Below, in pieces: positions 1 through 9,425 of a stretch of DNA of 64,000 nucleotides. The stretch's first letter is position 1; every line of letters begins with the position of its first letter. This DNA is from Ascarosepion bandense (Eukaryota > Mollusca > Cephalopoda > Sepiida > Sepiidae), in NCBI GenBank assembly GCA_037127315.1, contig JBBBDQ010001273.1:3889099-3953098 (forward strand). Direction: 5' to 3'. The translations under genes were made by a program, and so were the position numbers. The notes under the pieces are model-generated. The model did not search any database, had not been told where the DNA came from, and worked only from the letters and a program-made list of their open reading frames with translations.

Positions 1-448
1 ATAATACAACTTCCTTTTCTTTTTTCGTGAGGTGAGTATTTGGGTAGTTATCAAAATACCCGAATATATTTCCATTCACGTTTACACGTTTACCAAGAGA
101 AATAATGGACCGTTCATTTCTTAAGCAAAGCAAAACGTCCATCGTTACACATGCGCAATAGGTGCGCCATAGTGGTTTTGACATCGCTTCGCGCGGCCCT
201 GCTGTAGCCGACTGTCTATACAATTATTCTGTGTCTCAATTTACTTGCATCGTGTCTGTTGCAATTTCCGTGTCGGCTAAAACTGGCCATCTCCCGGCCA
301 GAAAAGGGTTAATATCAGTGAAGATGAAGCGAAAGGGGCAGTAGAGTGAGGTAAAGGAATATTGAATGGTAATAAAATAATATCTAAATACGAAAAGAAA
401 GATCGATACATATGTGTGTGTGAGTCTGATTTAGAGAGAGCCAGGAAG

Positions 449-451
<3 letters not shown>
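1..451. other. Unassigned sequence, short GC-richer patch
   Basis: No recognisable element. Bases 160-345 are GC-richer than their surroundings and open for 60 codons, but the peptide resembles nothing I know. A short inverted repeat (CTGGCC...GGCCAG) lies near 284-302. Confidence 0.4.
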
Positions 452-495
<44 letters not shown>

Positions 496-528
496 GGATT
501 ATACACACACACACACACACACACACAT

Positions 529-582
<54 letters not shown>
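452..582. repeat. Compound microsatellite (GA)n-(CA)n-(TA)n-(GA)n
   Basis: GA units at 452-489, CA units from about 503, TA units to 560 and GA units at 561-582. The long open frames across it are dipeptide artefacts. Confidence 0.97.
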
Positions 583-583
<1 letters not shown>

Positions 584-595
584 AAAAAGCAATGA

Positions 596-712
596 TTTAT
601 ATAGACAGACGGAGAGAAAAATATTACAGACAGATGGAGAGAAAAAATATTACAGACAGACGGAGAGGAAACGAATTAGAGAGAGACGCAGAGGAAACGA
701 ATTAGAGAGATA
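596..712. repeat. Short minisatellite, two unit types
   Basis: About 2.5 copies of a 25-26 bp unit (acagacagacggagagaaaa then atatt) are followed by two copies of a 23-bp unit containing aggaaacgaattagagagag. They adjoin the GA microsatellite and probably grew from it. Confidence 0.8.
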
Positions 713-715
713 TAT

Positions 716-1030
716 ATGTTCCCAAATTCGTGTACCTCCGCCACTTGCTGACCTTAAATTGCGCTCTACATTTATGCGATCCTATGTAAATAGACAAACC
801 GAGATAAGATGGCGCATATGATAAAGGTAAAAGAGAAAGAAAAATCAGTCGTAATAAAGCATGAGAATGAGTTGATGTACAGATAAAAACCAGGATGTGT
901 GCAGTTTAATCCGAAACAAAGGGAGGTAAATCATTCATAAAATTGACAATACAAAGTGAAGCATATAAACACGCAGTGTAAAGAGCACCCTGTAATCGAC
1001 AATGCATAATAGATGCTTGAACAGATAGAA
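716..1030. other. No feature seen
   Basis: Ordinary AT-rich sequence with no element or coding signature that I can recognise. Confidence 0.5.
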
Positions 1031-1945
1031 GAAAGAGAGAAGACGTTTATAAAAAGAGAAGAGATAAAGAGGTATTTAAATAGGCAGAAATGTTAAAATG
1101 AAAGAAAAAAAAGATGTTTTTAAAAGAGAGTTAGGCCGAAGGAAATTTAATCGAAAAAGACACTGTTCCAGGAAGAACAAAATGGCTAACAATAGGAAAA
1201 GAAACAAAAGAGATGAGATTAGAAGCATTGGAAATATTCTTGGAGATCAGTGTCCATTTGAAGTCTGAAATGAGTAATTGACGAAATTGGGGTCTTGAAC
1301 ATGATTTACGGGGCGAGGTGGTTGGGTTTAGGCTAAGTTGCTTCAGCGTTTGGTTGATAGGCGAAAAGAGAAAATTGGACAGAGATTGAAGAGTTGACTG
1401 CGCATGTTCGGACAGAGTAATGGTGAAGGCGGAGTTATGTGCCCCTGGGGAAACAAGATTAAAGCAAAGAGAAGAGACGGGGTTTCTTTGAAGGCGGGTA
1501 AGTTGGAGACAAAGTAAACCTACAACTTGTATAGGCATGAGAATCACTGAAGGAATAAGAGAAGGAAGGAATAAAAGAGAGAGAAAAAAGAATAAAAGAA
1601 TTTGTAATAGAAATGAAAACTTACAAGAAGGAAAGAAGAAACGAAAGAACAATGAGAAGAATGAAAAAATTAACAAAATAAAACAAATGAAGTAGAAAAG
1701 ACAGAATAAAAGAAGAAATAAATATTGAAAGAAGAATCTAGAGGATATAAAGAACAATAAATAAATGCAAAAGAATAACGGACATGAGTGAAGAATGAAA
1801 GAACAAAAAACGAAAAAGAAAAGAAAAGAAAAACGCTAAATAAAGAAGAAAAATAGTGAAGAGAATAAAATAAAGAAAATATTGAACTCAGAGTGAAAAT
1901 ATGAAACATCAAATAAATGAAAAAAGAAATGAAAACTAAAAGAGT
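1030..1945. repeat. Polypurine tract with an embedded non-repetitive core
   Basis: Bases 1030-1240 and 1550-1945 are nearly all A and G on the plus strand (GAAA/AAAG-rich, irregular). Bases 1250-1545 are GC-richer and mixed in composition. The 208-residue minus-strand frame here is mostly Phe/Ser/Leu, which the tract composition explains, so I do not call it a gene. Confidence 0.8.
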
Positions 1946-1949
1946 TGGT

Positions 1950-2040
1950 TGCTTGATTGGTTTTGTTTAGCGGCGCATCAACATCTTTATCGGTTATTTA
2001 ATGCCGAAATCTAAATACTTTGTTCATAATTTTATGTTTT
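1950..2040 (+). repeat. Weak dispersed repeat, copy 1
   Basis: Directly follows a polypurine block. It resembles 2650-2745, which follows another purine block: both share a start like tttgttta, a middle cggttatttaa/gggttatttaa and a following gcc. Identity is low, so it is an old repeat. Confidence 0.4.
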
Positions 2041-2129
2041 CAACTGCAGATATTTTGTATATAATTTTATCCTTTGATAATAAAAGTATATATTTTAGCT
2101 ATATAGTGTGTAGATCATGAAATGTGTAG

Positions 2130-2400
2130 TGGGTAATTTTACTATAAAAATGTATTTTTATATTTTTTAGGGTTCCATGGATTGTTATACAAAATTGAAT
2201 TATTGTTTATTTTATTTTAAAAATGTTCTGTTTCGGATTCTCTATTTGCCCATAGCTGATACTCTAACAGGTTCTACAACCAGACGTCAGGGTGGACCTG
2301 GGAACAACAAGAACTAAAAGGTGGTTCCACGCTCCTCAAAATCTCCAACATCCCGATCAGGGACCTGGCTGCTGAATGTAGTTTATCGGCATAGCCAAGA
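2130..2400 (+). repeat. Dispersed repeat 'P', copy 1
   Basis: Shares ordered blocks with 44165-44415 on the same strand (cagggtggacctg, aggtggttccacg, gctgttgga-like) and with 30355-30450 in reverse. The shared part starts upstream with gggtaattt. I see no coding frame, A-rich tail or target duplication; its class is unknown. Confidence 0.7.
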
Positions 2401-2645
2401 CGAAAATTGAAAGAGAAAAATAAATGAAAAACCTAAAAAAAGGAAAGAATGAAAGATATAAATAAATATAAATGAAGGAAAGGAAGAAGGAATTAAAAGT
2501 TAAATAAATAAAAGAATTATCAAAGGATAGCAGGAATAAAAAACGAATAATAATGAGAAAAGAAAAACTCTACAGTCAGGAATGAAAGAAGGAAAATTAA
2601 AAGAAAGAGAGGACTGAAGAAACAAATGAAAGAAATTCCCATATG
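2400..2645. repeat. Polypurine tract
   Basis: Continuous A/G-rich sequence on the plus strand, immediately after repeat P and immediately before the second copy of the weak repeat. Confidence 0.85.
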
Positions 2646-2649
2646 GCAG

Positions 2650-2745
2650 ATAGAAAGTAGTTTGTTTGTTTATGATGGCTTATCAATCTCTTGCGGGTTA
2701 TTTAAAGCCAGAAAATGCTTTTAGATTTTAATAATTTCTCGAGAT
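2650..2745 (+). repeat. Weak dispersed repeat, copy 2
   Basis: Partner of 1950-2040; both lie just downstream of a polypurine block. Confidence 0.4.
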
Positions 2746-2779
2746 AATGATTTACGGAAAGAAAGTCTTGTGAATTAAC

Positions 2780-3032
2780 CATTAGCTGATGAAGAGGCGG
2801 ATTCACACTTTTCCTAAGGGTATTTGAATGTCAGTGAATAAAACGAACCTGACTAGAATTGGAACACGGCAATCCGATCTCTAATTCTGAGCCGTACACT
2901 AGTACATCCAAGTTTACAGGATCTGGAATTCCTAAGTGGTCACCCATATGGGTATTGACCAGGTTCAACGTTGCTTAACTTCGGTGATCGTACGAAAACC
3001 AATGTTTCAAAGTGATATGGTCGTCAGCCGAA
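2780..3032 (-). mobile_element. Composite SINE: 5S rRNA-like head plus tRNA-type SINE1 body
   Basis: Read on the minus strand, 3032-2917 aligns along nearly the whole length of an animal 5S rRNA: gacgaccatatcac at the start, gatcaccgaagttaagcaac in the box A region, gggtgacc and a final ggaattccag. The tRNA-related head of SINE1 follows directly (2903-2780; ctcagaattagagatcgg, then ttccaattct at the B-box position), and then part of the SINE1 body. A second copy with the same 5S-to-tRNA order is at 39884-40098 on the other strand, so this is one element and not a chance junction. 5S/tRNA chimeric SINEs are known in some vertebrates (AmnSINE1). The copy is 3' truncated and not a functional 5S gene. 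Confidence 0.75.
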
Positions 3033-3049
3033 GAAAGACGGATCAGGGC

Positions 3050-3150
3050 GTATTGAGTTGAAAGAAAGAGTAGACAAGACAAAAGAGAGAAAACTGAGAC
3101 AAAAAAGAAGAAAGAGAGACAAAGAAAGAAAGAAAGAAAGAGAATAATTA
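3050..3150. repeat. Polypurine tract ending in (GAAA)n
   Basis: A/G-rich sequence that ends in a GAAA run at about 3121-3142. Confidence 0.8.
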
Positions 3151-3169
3151 TGTCGTCGAGTAGTGCAGT

Positions 3170-3199
3170 ATATATATACATATACATACACACACACAG

Positions 3200-3292
<93 letters not shown>
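3170..3292. repeat. Compound microsatellite (CA)n/(TA)n
   Basis: Alternating blocks of CA and TA dinucleotides; the overlapping open frames are artefacts. Confidence 0.97.
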
Positions 3293-3439
3293 CGCACTAT
3301 TATAATAAAGATCATTATGTGTATGTCTATATTCCATTTTATCACGATCAGAGGCGATAGCCTGTGAGGAAACAGCTTATAATCCTCTCAAATATTTTGC
3401 CGTCATTTTTGACGGCAGGAGTACATTCGTATATTTTAG

Positions 3440-3557
3440 ATCGTCAGCGCAGCGAGTGTTTGAACTGTGTAGGCAGGACGTGAATAACCTGGATTCTGTA
3501 AACCTTCTGTTGCCTTCATTGGTTCCACCTGAATTGGCAAGACAGCCATGCCCAAAG
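3440..3557 (+). CDS. Weak candidate internal exon, unknown protein
   Basis: A 118-bp open stretch is preceded by atattttag (acceptor-like) and followed by AAAG|gtaagt (strong donor-like). It is clearly GC-richer than its flanks and encodes about 39 residues with an ordinary, non-repetitive composition (includes VFELCRQDVNNLDSVNLLLP). The exon would start in phase 2 and end in phase 0. I do not recognise the protein and see no partner exon nearby. It could equally be a chance frame between two AG/GT signals; the donor is the strongest single argument. Confidence 0.2.
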
Positions 3558-3664
3558 GTAAGTTTTGGATTTGCAGAGACAGTTATGCCTGAATTATTTA
3601 ACATAGTCAGAGCCTTTTATATTTCTTTTAATATATTTTTCTTTTTAATAAAAGATTTTAACTT

Positions 3665-3870
3665 GTGATTTAACAATTGATGGTGGAAAAGATTGTAAAT
3701 TTTCTTAACAATTGATGGTGAAAATAAACTTCTGTATATTGTTATTTTTAAGAATACCTGCTTCCATAATAATAAAATATTTCTCGGCAAAATAACTTGA
3801 AGGTTTATTTTTACGAGGCCGGTAAAAATATGCCGGTAAAATAAGTTTGAAGGCGTATTTATCTATATTA
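3665..3870. repeat. Small local duplications
   Basis: The motif aacaattgatggtg occurs at about 3670 and 3707. A second imperfect pair around 3795 and 3838 shares aaaataa-ttgaagg. These look like slippage duplications in AT-rich DNA. Confidence 0.5.
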
Positions 3871-3939
3871 CTGAGACCAGAAAATAGCCACATCCTTTTT
3901 GAAAAAACATCTTTTGCTATTACTGTAGACCTTTCTAAA

Positions 3940-3940
<1 letters not shown>

Positions 3941-3970
<30 letters not shown>

Positions 3971-4013
3971 AGTGAGTGAGTGAATAAGTGTGCGTTTTGT
4001 GTGTGTGTGTGTA
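3941..4013. repeat. (TG)n microsatellite with (GAGT)n interruption
   Basis: TG units, then three to four GAGT units, then TG units again. Antisense open frames (Thr-His repeats) are artefacts. Confidence 0.95.
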
Positions 4014-4169
4014 CACATTCCAACGTAAATGCCAAACAGCATAGCATGCTGTTTCCACATTTCTTGAAATAAATCATAGAGTCATTGAAAGTAACTCACC
4101 ATTTCCAAATACGTATAATTTATTTATTAACTATAATTTTTATTAGAAATAGATATGAGGGGAAAGCGC

Positions 4170-4435
4170 GTATCAGGTGGTTTTATTTAAATTTCGATAT
4201 GTGCACCAGATTTCGTTAACATTTTCTCGAGCCGTCCTGGAATCGCGACAACTGATTTCACAAGGAACTCTTGTGGTATGGAAAACTTAACTTCTTGTAT
4301 TCGCTCTTCATGCTCTTCAAAAATCTTGGTTTGGTTGGTAAACTTTCTCCTTCACCCTCCCACCCCCGACCAAAAAGTCATTGGGTGTTAAATCAGGATT
4401 TCTGGCTAGCCAGTCATACATAATATAGTGAATTA
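4170..4435 (-). pseudogene. Tc1/mariner-type transposase C-terminal remnant
   Basis: Minus-strand translation gives a broken PEILI-HPMTFWSG stretch that matches the 'DLTPxDFFLWG' block around the third catalytic acidic residue of IS630/Tc1/mariner transposases. It is followed by IPQEFLVKSV and IPGRLEKMLTKSGAHIEI, as at the C-terminus of these proteins. Two stops interrupt the first block. No N-terminal part, earlier catalytic Asp or terminal inverted repeat was found beside it, so it is a C-terminal fossil. It differs from the mariner at 8338, which has another signature. Confidence 0.6.
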
Positions 4436-4631
4436 CTTTTCAATCAGCCACCAGCTCTCTCTTTTATATATATATATAGTGTTTAATTGTGATAATTTTT
4501 AGCGCCAAAGTTGTTTATCTTCAGTGTTTTGACTGATAAAATGTATTTTGGCAAGCAAATTTTTTTTATAGTAAAATGCTGGATATCCGGGTGAAGAAAG
4601 AGCGTTGATAAGAAGAAAGAATTAATTTCCC

Positions 4632-4716
4632 TAACTGAGCAGATTCATGCCAACTTCGTCAGGGATATTTCCGTGTCCTCACGAAACTTCGAAGTCGGCA
4701 TGAATCTGCTCAGTTA
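4632..4716. repeat. Palindromic hairpin element, copy 1
   Basis: Arms of 27 nt at 4632-4658 and 4690-4716 are complementary at 26 of 27 positions (taactgagcagattcatgcc on the left), with a 31-nt loop. A diverged relative is at 50264-50360, so this is a small dispersed foldback or MITE-like unit. Confidence 0.85.
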
Positions 4717-4723
4717 AAAAGAC

Positions 4724-4731
4724 AATTCTAT

Positions 4732-4787
<56 letters not shown>

Positions 4788-4795
4788 ATAGAATT
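4724..4795. repeat. Perfect palindrome centred on (TA)n
   Basis: Twelve-base arms (aattctatgtac and gtacatagaatt) flank a self-complementary TA run, giving a 72-bp uninterrupted palindrome that could extrude a cruciform. It begins eight bases after the hairpin element. Confidence 0.95.
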
Positions 4796-4799
4796 CGGG

Positions 4800-5229
4800 G
4801 AAGTTTTGTTTATTATTCTCATGGTAAAGTATACATATATTGTCAATTAATATTTCTATAAATCGTGAATGTGGACAGGAATGTTGTGCAATCGATGATG
4901 AAACGGCCATATGTAAGTTAATCTAGATAGCATTGCTGTCGTGTGCTCAATGTTCATCTATTTCTTTTTTTTTCTTTTTTTTTTTTGTCAGCGATACAAT
5001 CTCTCAAAAAACATTTCAGTTGGTATGCAATATTGGATGTTTGCAAAACGCTCGTTGGTGGAGTGGAAGTATTGCAGATGATTAAGTTTTTGTATTAAAT
5101 TTGGTGTAGTAAATGATTAGTTTTATTATTTAACTGTGATCCATGGGGGGTATATTAGTACTTTTTTAGGATGCTTTCATCTTGTTTATAGAATGCATTT
5201 GATGACGACATAAAAGGTTGATGTTATTT
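4800..5229. other. No feature seen
   Basis: AT-rich sequence with a T/C-rich run near 4960-4985 and nothing else recognisable. Confidence 0.5.
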
Positions 5230-5440
5230 GTGGAAGTGTTTTTTCTTTTTTATTTATTTTAATATTTCTATGTTATTTTGTTCATCAACAATGTAATTAT
5301 GAAAGGCATTGTTAATGAGAGTTTGTTTAACTTTTTTTAATTCAGTGCAGAAAATCTTTTTCGTGAAGTAGTTAACGTTTGTGTGGTTTTTAAATTTTGT
5401 ATAATCGTTATGGGTTATCTGTGTCGCACTTTCCGTCTTC
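5230..5440 (-). pseudogene. Penelope-like element RT fragment
   Basis: Minus-strand translation contains FCTELKKVKQTLINNAF and then a VDEQ-like stretch. This matches the segment C-terminal to the catalytic motifs in PLE reverse transcriptases ('F..EL..I+QTLI.NNFP...IDE'), which is also readable in the PLE at 59000-60180. It may be the continuation of the PLE at 6840-7450, separated by the RTE insertion and about 0.8 kb of unassigned DNA. Confidence 0.55.
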
Positions 5441-6036
5441 AAGTGCGACACAGAGATCCAAAGGCGAATTGGTATGGCAAAGGACGCGTTCCAGAAGGCT
5501 ATTAGAGTACTAAGAGAGAAGAAAATTTCGCTAGAAACAAAGAAAAAGTACTGAATTGCTATGTGATATCAGTTCTTTAATATGACAGTGAATGTTGGAC
5601 AATATCATCAAAGATGAAGGAAAAAATTTAACCAACTGAAATGTGGTTCTACAGAAAGATGCTGCAGATATCATGGATCGAGCAGGTGAGCAATGATGAG
5701 GTTTAGGTTGGAAACGAAAAGGAAATTAATACTGAGCATCAGGAAAAGACAGCTAAAGTTCTTTGGAAATGCAATGAGGAAGGAGGGTTTGAAAAACCTG
5801 ATACGAAGAGGCCAGATAAAGGGAAAGAGACAGGAGAAAGCAGCGGATAACATATTTGACGGGCATGAGCAGGTGTATGACAGAACGGGGGTTGCGTGGT
5901 GTAATAGTAGAAAGCGTTCTAAAAGCCACCATGGATAGGGAGACGTGGAAAGCCATGACCGCCTACATCCGGAAAGGATAAGACATGAAGAAGAAGAAGA
6001 AGAAGAAGAAGAAGAAGAAGAAGAAGAAGAAGAAGA
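5441..6036 (+). pseudogene. RTE-type LINE, 3' part of the RT ORF with (GAA)n tail
   Basis: Plus-strand translation gives the RTE C-terminal series: CDTEIQRRIGMAKDAFQK, a broken 'DCYVISVLxYGSECWTISSKMK', 'TEMWFYRRML', IRKRQLKFFGNAMRKEGL, and a final block ending in a short acidic tail. Frameshifts and stops are frequent. The copy ends in about 17 GAA units (5983-6036), in line with RTE elements ending in short tandem repeats. Its 5' end is truncated exactly at a 13-bp inverted duplication (see findings). Related copies are at 18840, 19500/20295 (-), 21280, 32036 (-), 37725, 42680 and 43895 (-). Confidence 0.85.
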
Positions 6037-6839
6037 TAGTGGGTTATCAGTAATAGTGAAGTGTATGTGTGTTGAAACAGATTAGTTTGATTTGATTAGA
6101 TAGCCCACCATAAAAGTGGGTATAAAACAAGAAAATCAAATTGTAAATTGAAACAATAAATTTATATACATATAAATCAATTAAGGTTTTTTCAAATAAA
6201 ATTAATATATTTTGAGTTGATACAAAGTTGTTAAAATGTTCTTAGTAGTCCTTGCAAGAATGAGTTTATGTGTACGTAGGCAGGAACGTATGTGTTTATG
6301 TACGAGCGTTCTTTGGATAGGAGTGTATTTGAAGTAGTAGCTCAGTTTTAAAGGTTTCCGTTCGGTTATCAAGAATAAGAAAAGGCAGACGGGTGAACCG
6401 TGAGGATAAAAAGGTGTGGGAGAAAGATAGCGATAGAGATAATATCGATCACTTGACGTTTCTCAATGGACGTGTTATTAGGCTCGTCTCCTTGTCTCTG
6501 GTAACAGGCAAACTTGCTCGTCTTTTATTCTTTTTGTGGGGATTGAAAAGGTCACTCCCGGATGTGATTCTGGCCTTTCAATTGGACGACAAACAAATTT
6601 CGCGTCGGCTCGCGAAAAGGCTCGTAATAGAATTTGTTTCTGATAACTGAGGATTATTTGAATTTAGTTTTTAGATTTTTCCTAGTTTTCTATTGGCTGA
6701 AAAACATTTCGCATCAAGGTATGAAATTTTATGAGTTTTTTTATTCGCTTTTCGTAAATTCGAGTCTATTTTTATTTCTAACAAAATCAATGAGTCAGTT
6801 CTTAGCATTTGAATTTCAAATCTAGGTCTTGTTTTGTTC
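6037..6839. other. Unassigned sequence with an 85-codon open frame
   Basis: Bases 6393-6650 are open for 85 codons and GC-richer than their flanks, but the start context, composition and neighbours give no sign of a gene. A short inverted repeat (cccacc...gtggg) lies at about 6103-6121. Confidence 0.4.
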
Positions 6840-7450
6840 ACTACAGTAGCTAGAGCATTCGCTGTTATAATTGTGGGTTTACGAGTTTGTGCTAGTTGAT
6901 TTTTTATATGGGGAAGTTGTAAATGTATTATTATTATTGGTGTCTATCAATATATCAAAGAAAGTAATTTTATTATTGTTTTAAGATCATATATGAGCTT
7001 AACGACAGTTAATTTTTTAAAAAGGTTTTTGTAGTTCAGGTTTTCCATCTATGTCTATGATTAAAGTGAGAATATCATTTACATATCTTAGATAGACCGA
7101 ACTCTCTTTTTTTAAATGTAATATATATTTTTTCATGGTTAGCTATAAAAAAGTTGTTAAATGTTGAACCTAAAACTGAACTCACGTAAAAACTGTCACG
7201 TCGTAAGTGTATATTATTTTGATTGTCATAGATAAGAAAACTCAGTGGTACAAGTCAATAGTAATTTTAGGAATATGTAAAGTTTAATTTTTAATGGAGA
7301 GATAGATTGTTGTAAATATTTGTTATATTTATATTAATCGTTTCTCTAATGCAGGATGTTGCATTAAAATCCGACTTGACAAAATGAAAACGAAACAGGC
7401 AATAAAAACAAAAGTTTTATATGCAAAGACCCGACAGTTTATTTAGCAAC
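6840..7450 (-). pseudogene. Penelope-like element RT core remnant
   Basis: Minus-strand translation reads RETIN-like near the start, then VLGSTFNNFFIANHEK (motif 'GSPLGPTFANFFMAxxE'), then VYLRYVNDILTLI (the RYVDDI catalytic block, with the first Asp changed to Asn), then a part like FLDVYID...FTTSPYKKSTSTN (motif D/E region). This order is diagnostic of PLE reverse transcriptase. Stops and frameshifts are present. The neighbouring PLE at 7470 lies head to head with it and starts with the same 'RETLDINI' block. Confidence 0.75.
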
Positions 7451-7469
7451 AGTTATATACTACATTGTT

Positions 7470-8100
7470 TTTCAATGTAACCGCCGGCGTCGACGGCGTC
7501 AGCTATCTTAAGGTGGGCGCGAAATGAGTCACACATCGGATTTTGCAGCAACACCATATATTAGAGAAACGCTTGATATAAATATAACGAATATTTACAA
7601 CAATCAATCTCTCCCTCCATTAAAAATTAAACTTAAGATTAAAATTTATGTTAGATTTAGAGCAACTATGTTAACTAGACATCTTACATTACAAATAGCT
7701 GACCCTTTGTCCATTTAGAGACAGTTACAACAATATCCCTGTCTATATTCACAATATAAAAAATAATGATCGACAACACAACTATCCTTCCTCAAGAAAA
7801 CAACAAATTCAAACTACAAATCCTCGAAGCAATATATATTAAAGACCTAAGCCATCACCATATAGAATCATCTACGAATACTGCAGATTTTTTTCATGTT
7901 TAATACGCGCATGACCATGACATTACAACAAAAAAGTTCCATAGTGGATAATTTTTACGTTCTAATTGTCATAATTGTCAACAGTTTCATTTACAACAGA
8001 AAAAAAAATTACAATAAATATATAGCAACACACGGTTATTTTTTTACTACTACTTGCACCCCTGATGATGATCTTGGAAGGAGATTGAAAATTCTTGGCA
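7470..8100 (+). pseudogene. Penelope-like element, 5' RT block joined to GIY-YIG C-terminus
   Basis: The plus strand opens with an RETLDINITNIYNNQSLPPL-like block, the same block that starts the minus-strand PLE at 7450-6840. After a deletion of the RT centre it continues with a C-terminal series close to 'LTLQMADLCPLRDHYNNI', 'KLQILEAIYIKDLS' and 'TNTADF'. The LEAIYIK part is the conserved end of the GIY-YIG endonuclease domain of PLEs. Two PLE copies therefore meet head to head at about 7450-7500. About 140 bases past the C-terminus comes a ctgatgatgatcttggaagg motif (see findings on hammerhead-like sites). Confidence 0.6.
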
Positions 8101-8271
8101 AATGGGAAATAAAAACAACTTCCAAAGTTACAGCGCATTTCACATATCCTTTAATTATAATTCACGGAAGATTTTCCGTGAATATGAACGGAGTTTATTT
8201 AAAATAAGCAGACATAATGTTTCTAATTTTTTCAAAAAGACATGCCTAAAAGTGAATTTGCTTCCTAAATG

Positions 8272-8287
8272 CACACACGCACACACA

Positions 8288-8336
<49 letters not shown>
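8272..8336. repeat. (CA)n(TG)n microsatellite, self-complementary
   Basis: CA units to 8290 switch directly to TG units, so the short CA arm can pair with the TG arm. The mariner end begins at the following base. Confidence 0.95.
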
Positions 8337-8337
<1 letters not shown>

Positions 8338-8338
<1 letters not shown>

Positions 8339-9310
8339 TGGGTTGCCCGGAAAGTTTATGTCGATTTTTAGTCGTTCATGTTAGAACCCGTCAAATTTAT
8401 CGACAGATATAATCTGTTTTCAATTCTGATTAGAGCACACTTTAACCTATCTCTTGAGGAAAATTTGAAAATTCGTATCAATTTTGCATCCCTATGAAAA
8501 TGTAAGATAAGGTGCATTTTAAACACTTGATGATTTTGTATTACTGTAAAAAGAAAAATGTCTGGCAGATGACAAAAACAGTTATGTACTGAGTATGGTG
8601 AAGGTGCTTTAGCTAGCAGAACCGTACTGAAGTAGTTCGCTCAGTTTATAGTTGATGATTGTAGGCATATTGATGAAGGATGCTCTGAAAGACTCCACCT
8701 TACTACAGAAGAAGACCAAGTAGAATCATGGATTAAAAATAACCCCCATTACACGACTCGGAAATTGGCAGAAACACTAAACTTATTAAAATAAACCATC
8801 CATGACCACTTATCGAAATTTGGGTACTTAAATTGCTACGTTGTTTGGGACGCACATGATCTGAATGAAAAGAATCTTGATTTTGCTATTCACTGTTTGG
8901 TTTGCTGTATAAACGCAATGAAAACATCCTTTTGCAGTATAATGTGACAGGTAATGAGAAATGGATCGTTTTCAACAATGTTCAGTGAAAAATATCCTGG
9001 GGTAAGCAAGATTAGCCAACTTTAGTCACTCCAAAAGCAGGTTTTCATCCTAGGAAAGTTATATTGTGCATCTGGTAGGATTGGAAAAGAATCATATACT
9101 ATGAGTTTCTGCCAAGTATCCAATCAACTGATTCTGAAATATACCGCTCGAAACTAGAAGAATTAAAGGCAGCCATTTAAGAAAACCCCAACAAGAAAGG
9201 TATTGCTTTCTATCAGAATGCAAAACCTCACGCAGATTAGTGATAAATAGATGTAATAAACAAACCATCTCTACATCCAACCAGGACGCTCAAGAAAGGT
9301 AAATGGTTAG
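8338..9310 (+). pseudogene. mariner-like element, degenerate, left end present
   Basis: The left end ttgggttgcccggaaagttt is a typical mariner terminal inverted repeat. Translation then gives, with stops, CTEYGEGALASRTVLK, WIKNNPHYTTRKLAETLNLL (helix-turn-helix region), TIHDHLSKFGY, VTGNEKWIVFNNVQ (first catalytic Asp region, Asp changed to Asn), PKAGFHPRKVILCIWWDWK, IIYYEFLP and GIAFYQNAKPHAD (second catalytic block 'HDNARPH'). The third 'SPDLAPSDYHLF' block is barely traceable and I find no right inverted repeat. It is replaced at about 9310 by a dispersed repeat also seen at 11195. This is a dead copy. Confidence 0.85.
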
Positions 9311-9425
9311 TCTTTTGTCTTGTGTCAACTAACCCTACCAACAGTATCCTCTGAACAAGTGTTGGCCAAAACGATCCTAAAATTAAAGAAAAAATGTTTT
9401 CCTACCTATTCAAAACATTAAGTTC
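9310..9425 (+). repeat. Dispersed repeat shared with 11195-11290, copy 1
   Basis: Shares ccaacagtatcctct / gaagtgttggcc-like blocks, and an end at ...tattcaaaac, with 11195-11290. The second copy follows a PLE 3' region, so this may be a PLE 3' UTR piece. Confidence 0.65.

Noticed and set aside
1131..1757. Minus-strand open frame of 208 codons
   Set aside because: Also a product of a purine-rich tract; the middle part is GC-richer but shows no protein motif, splice site or conservation that I can see.
2917..3032. Functional 5S rRNA gene
   Set aside because: Many substitutions, no T-run terminator, and direct fusion to a SINE body that recurs at 39884.
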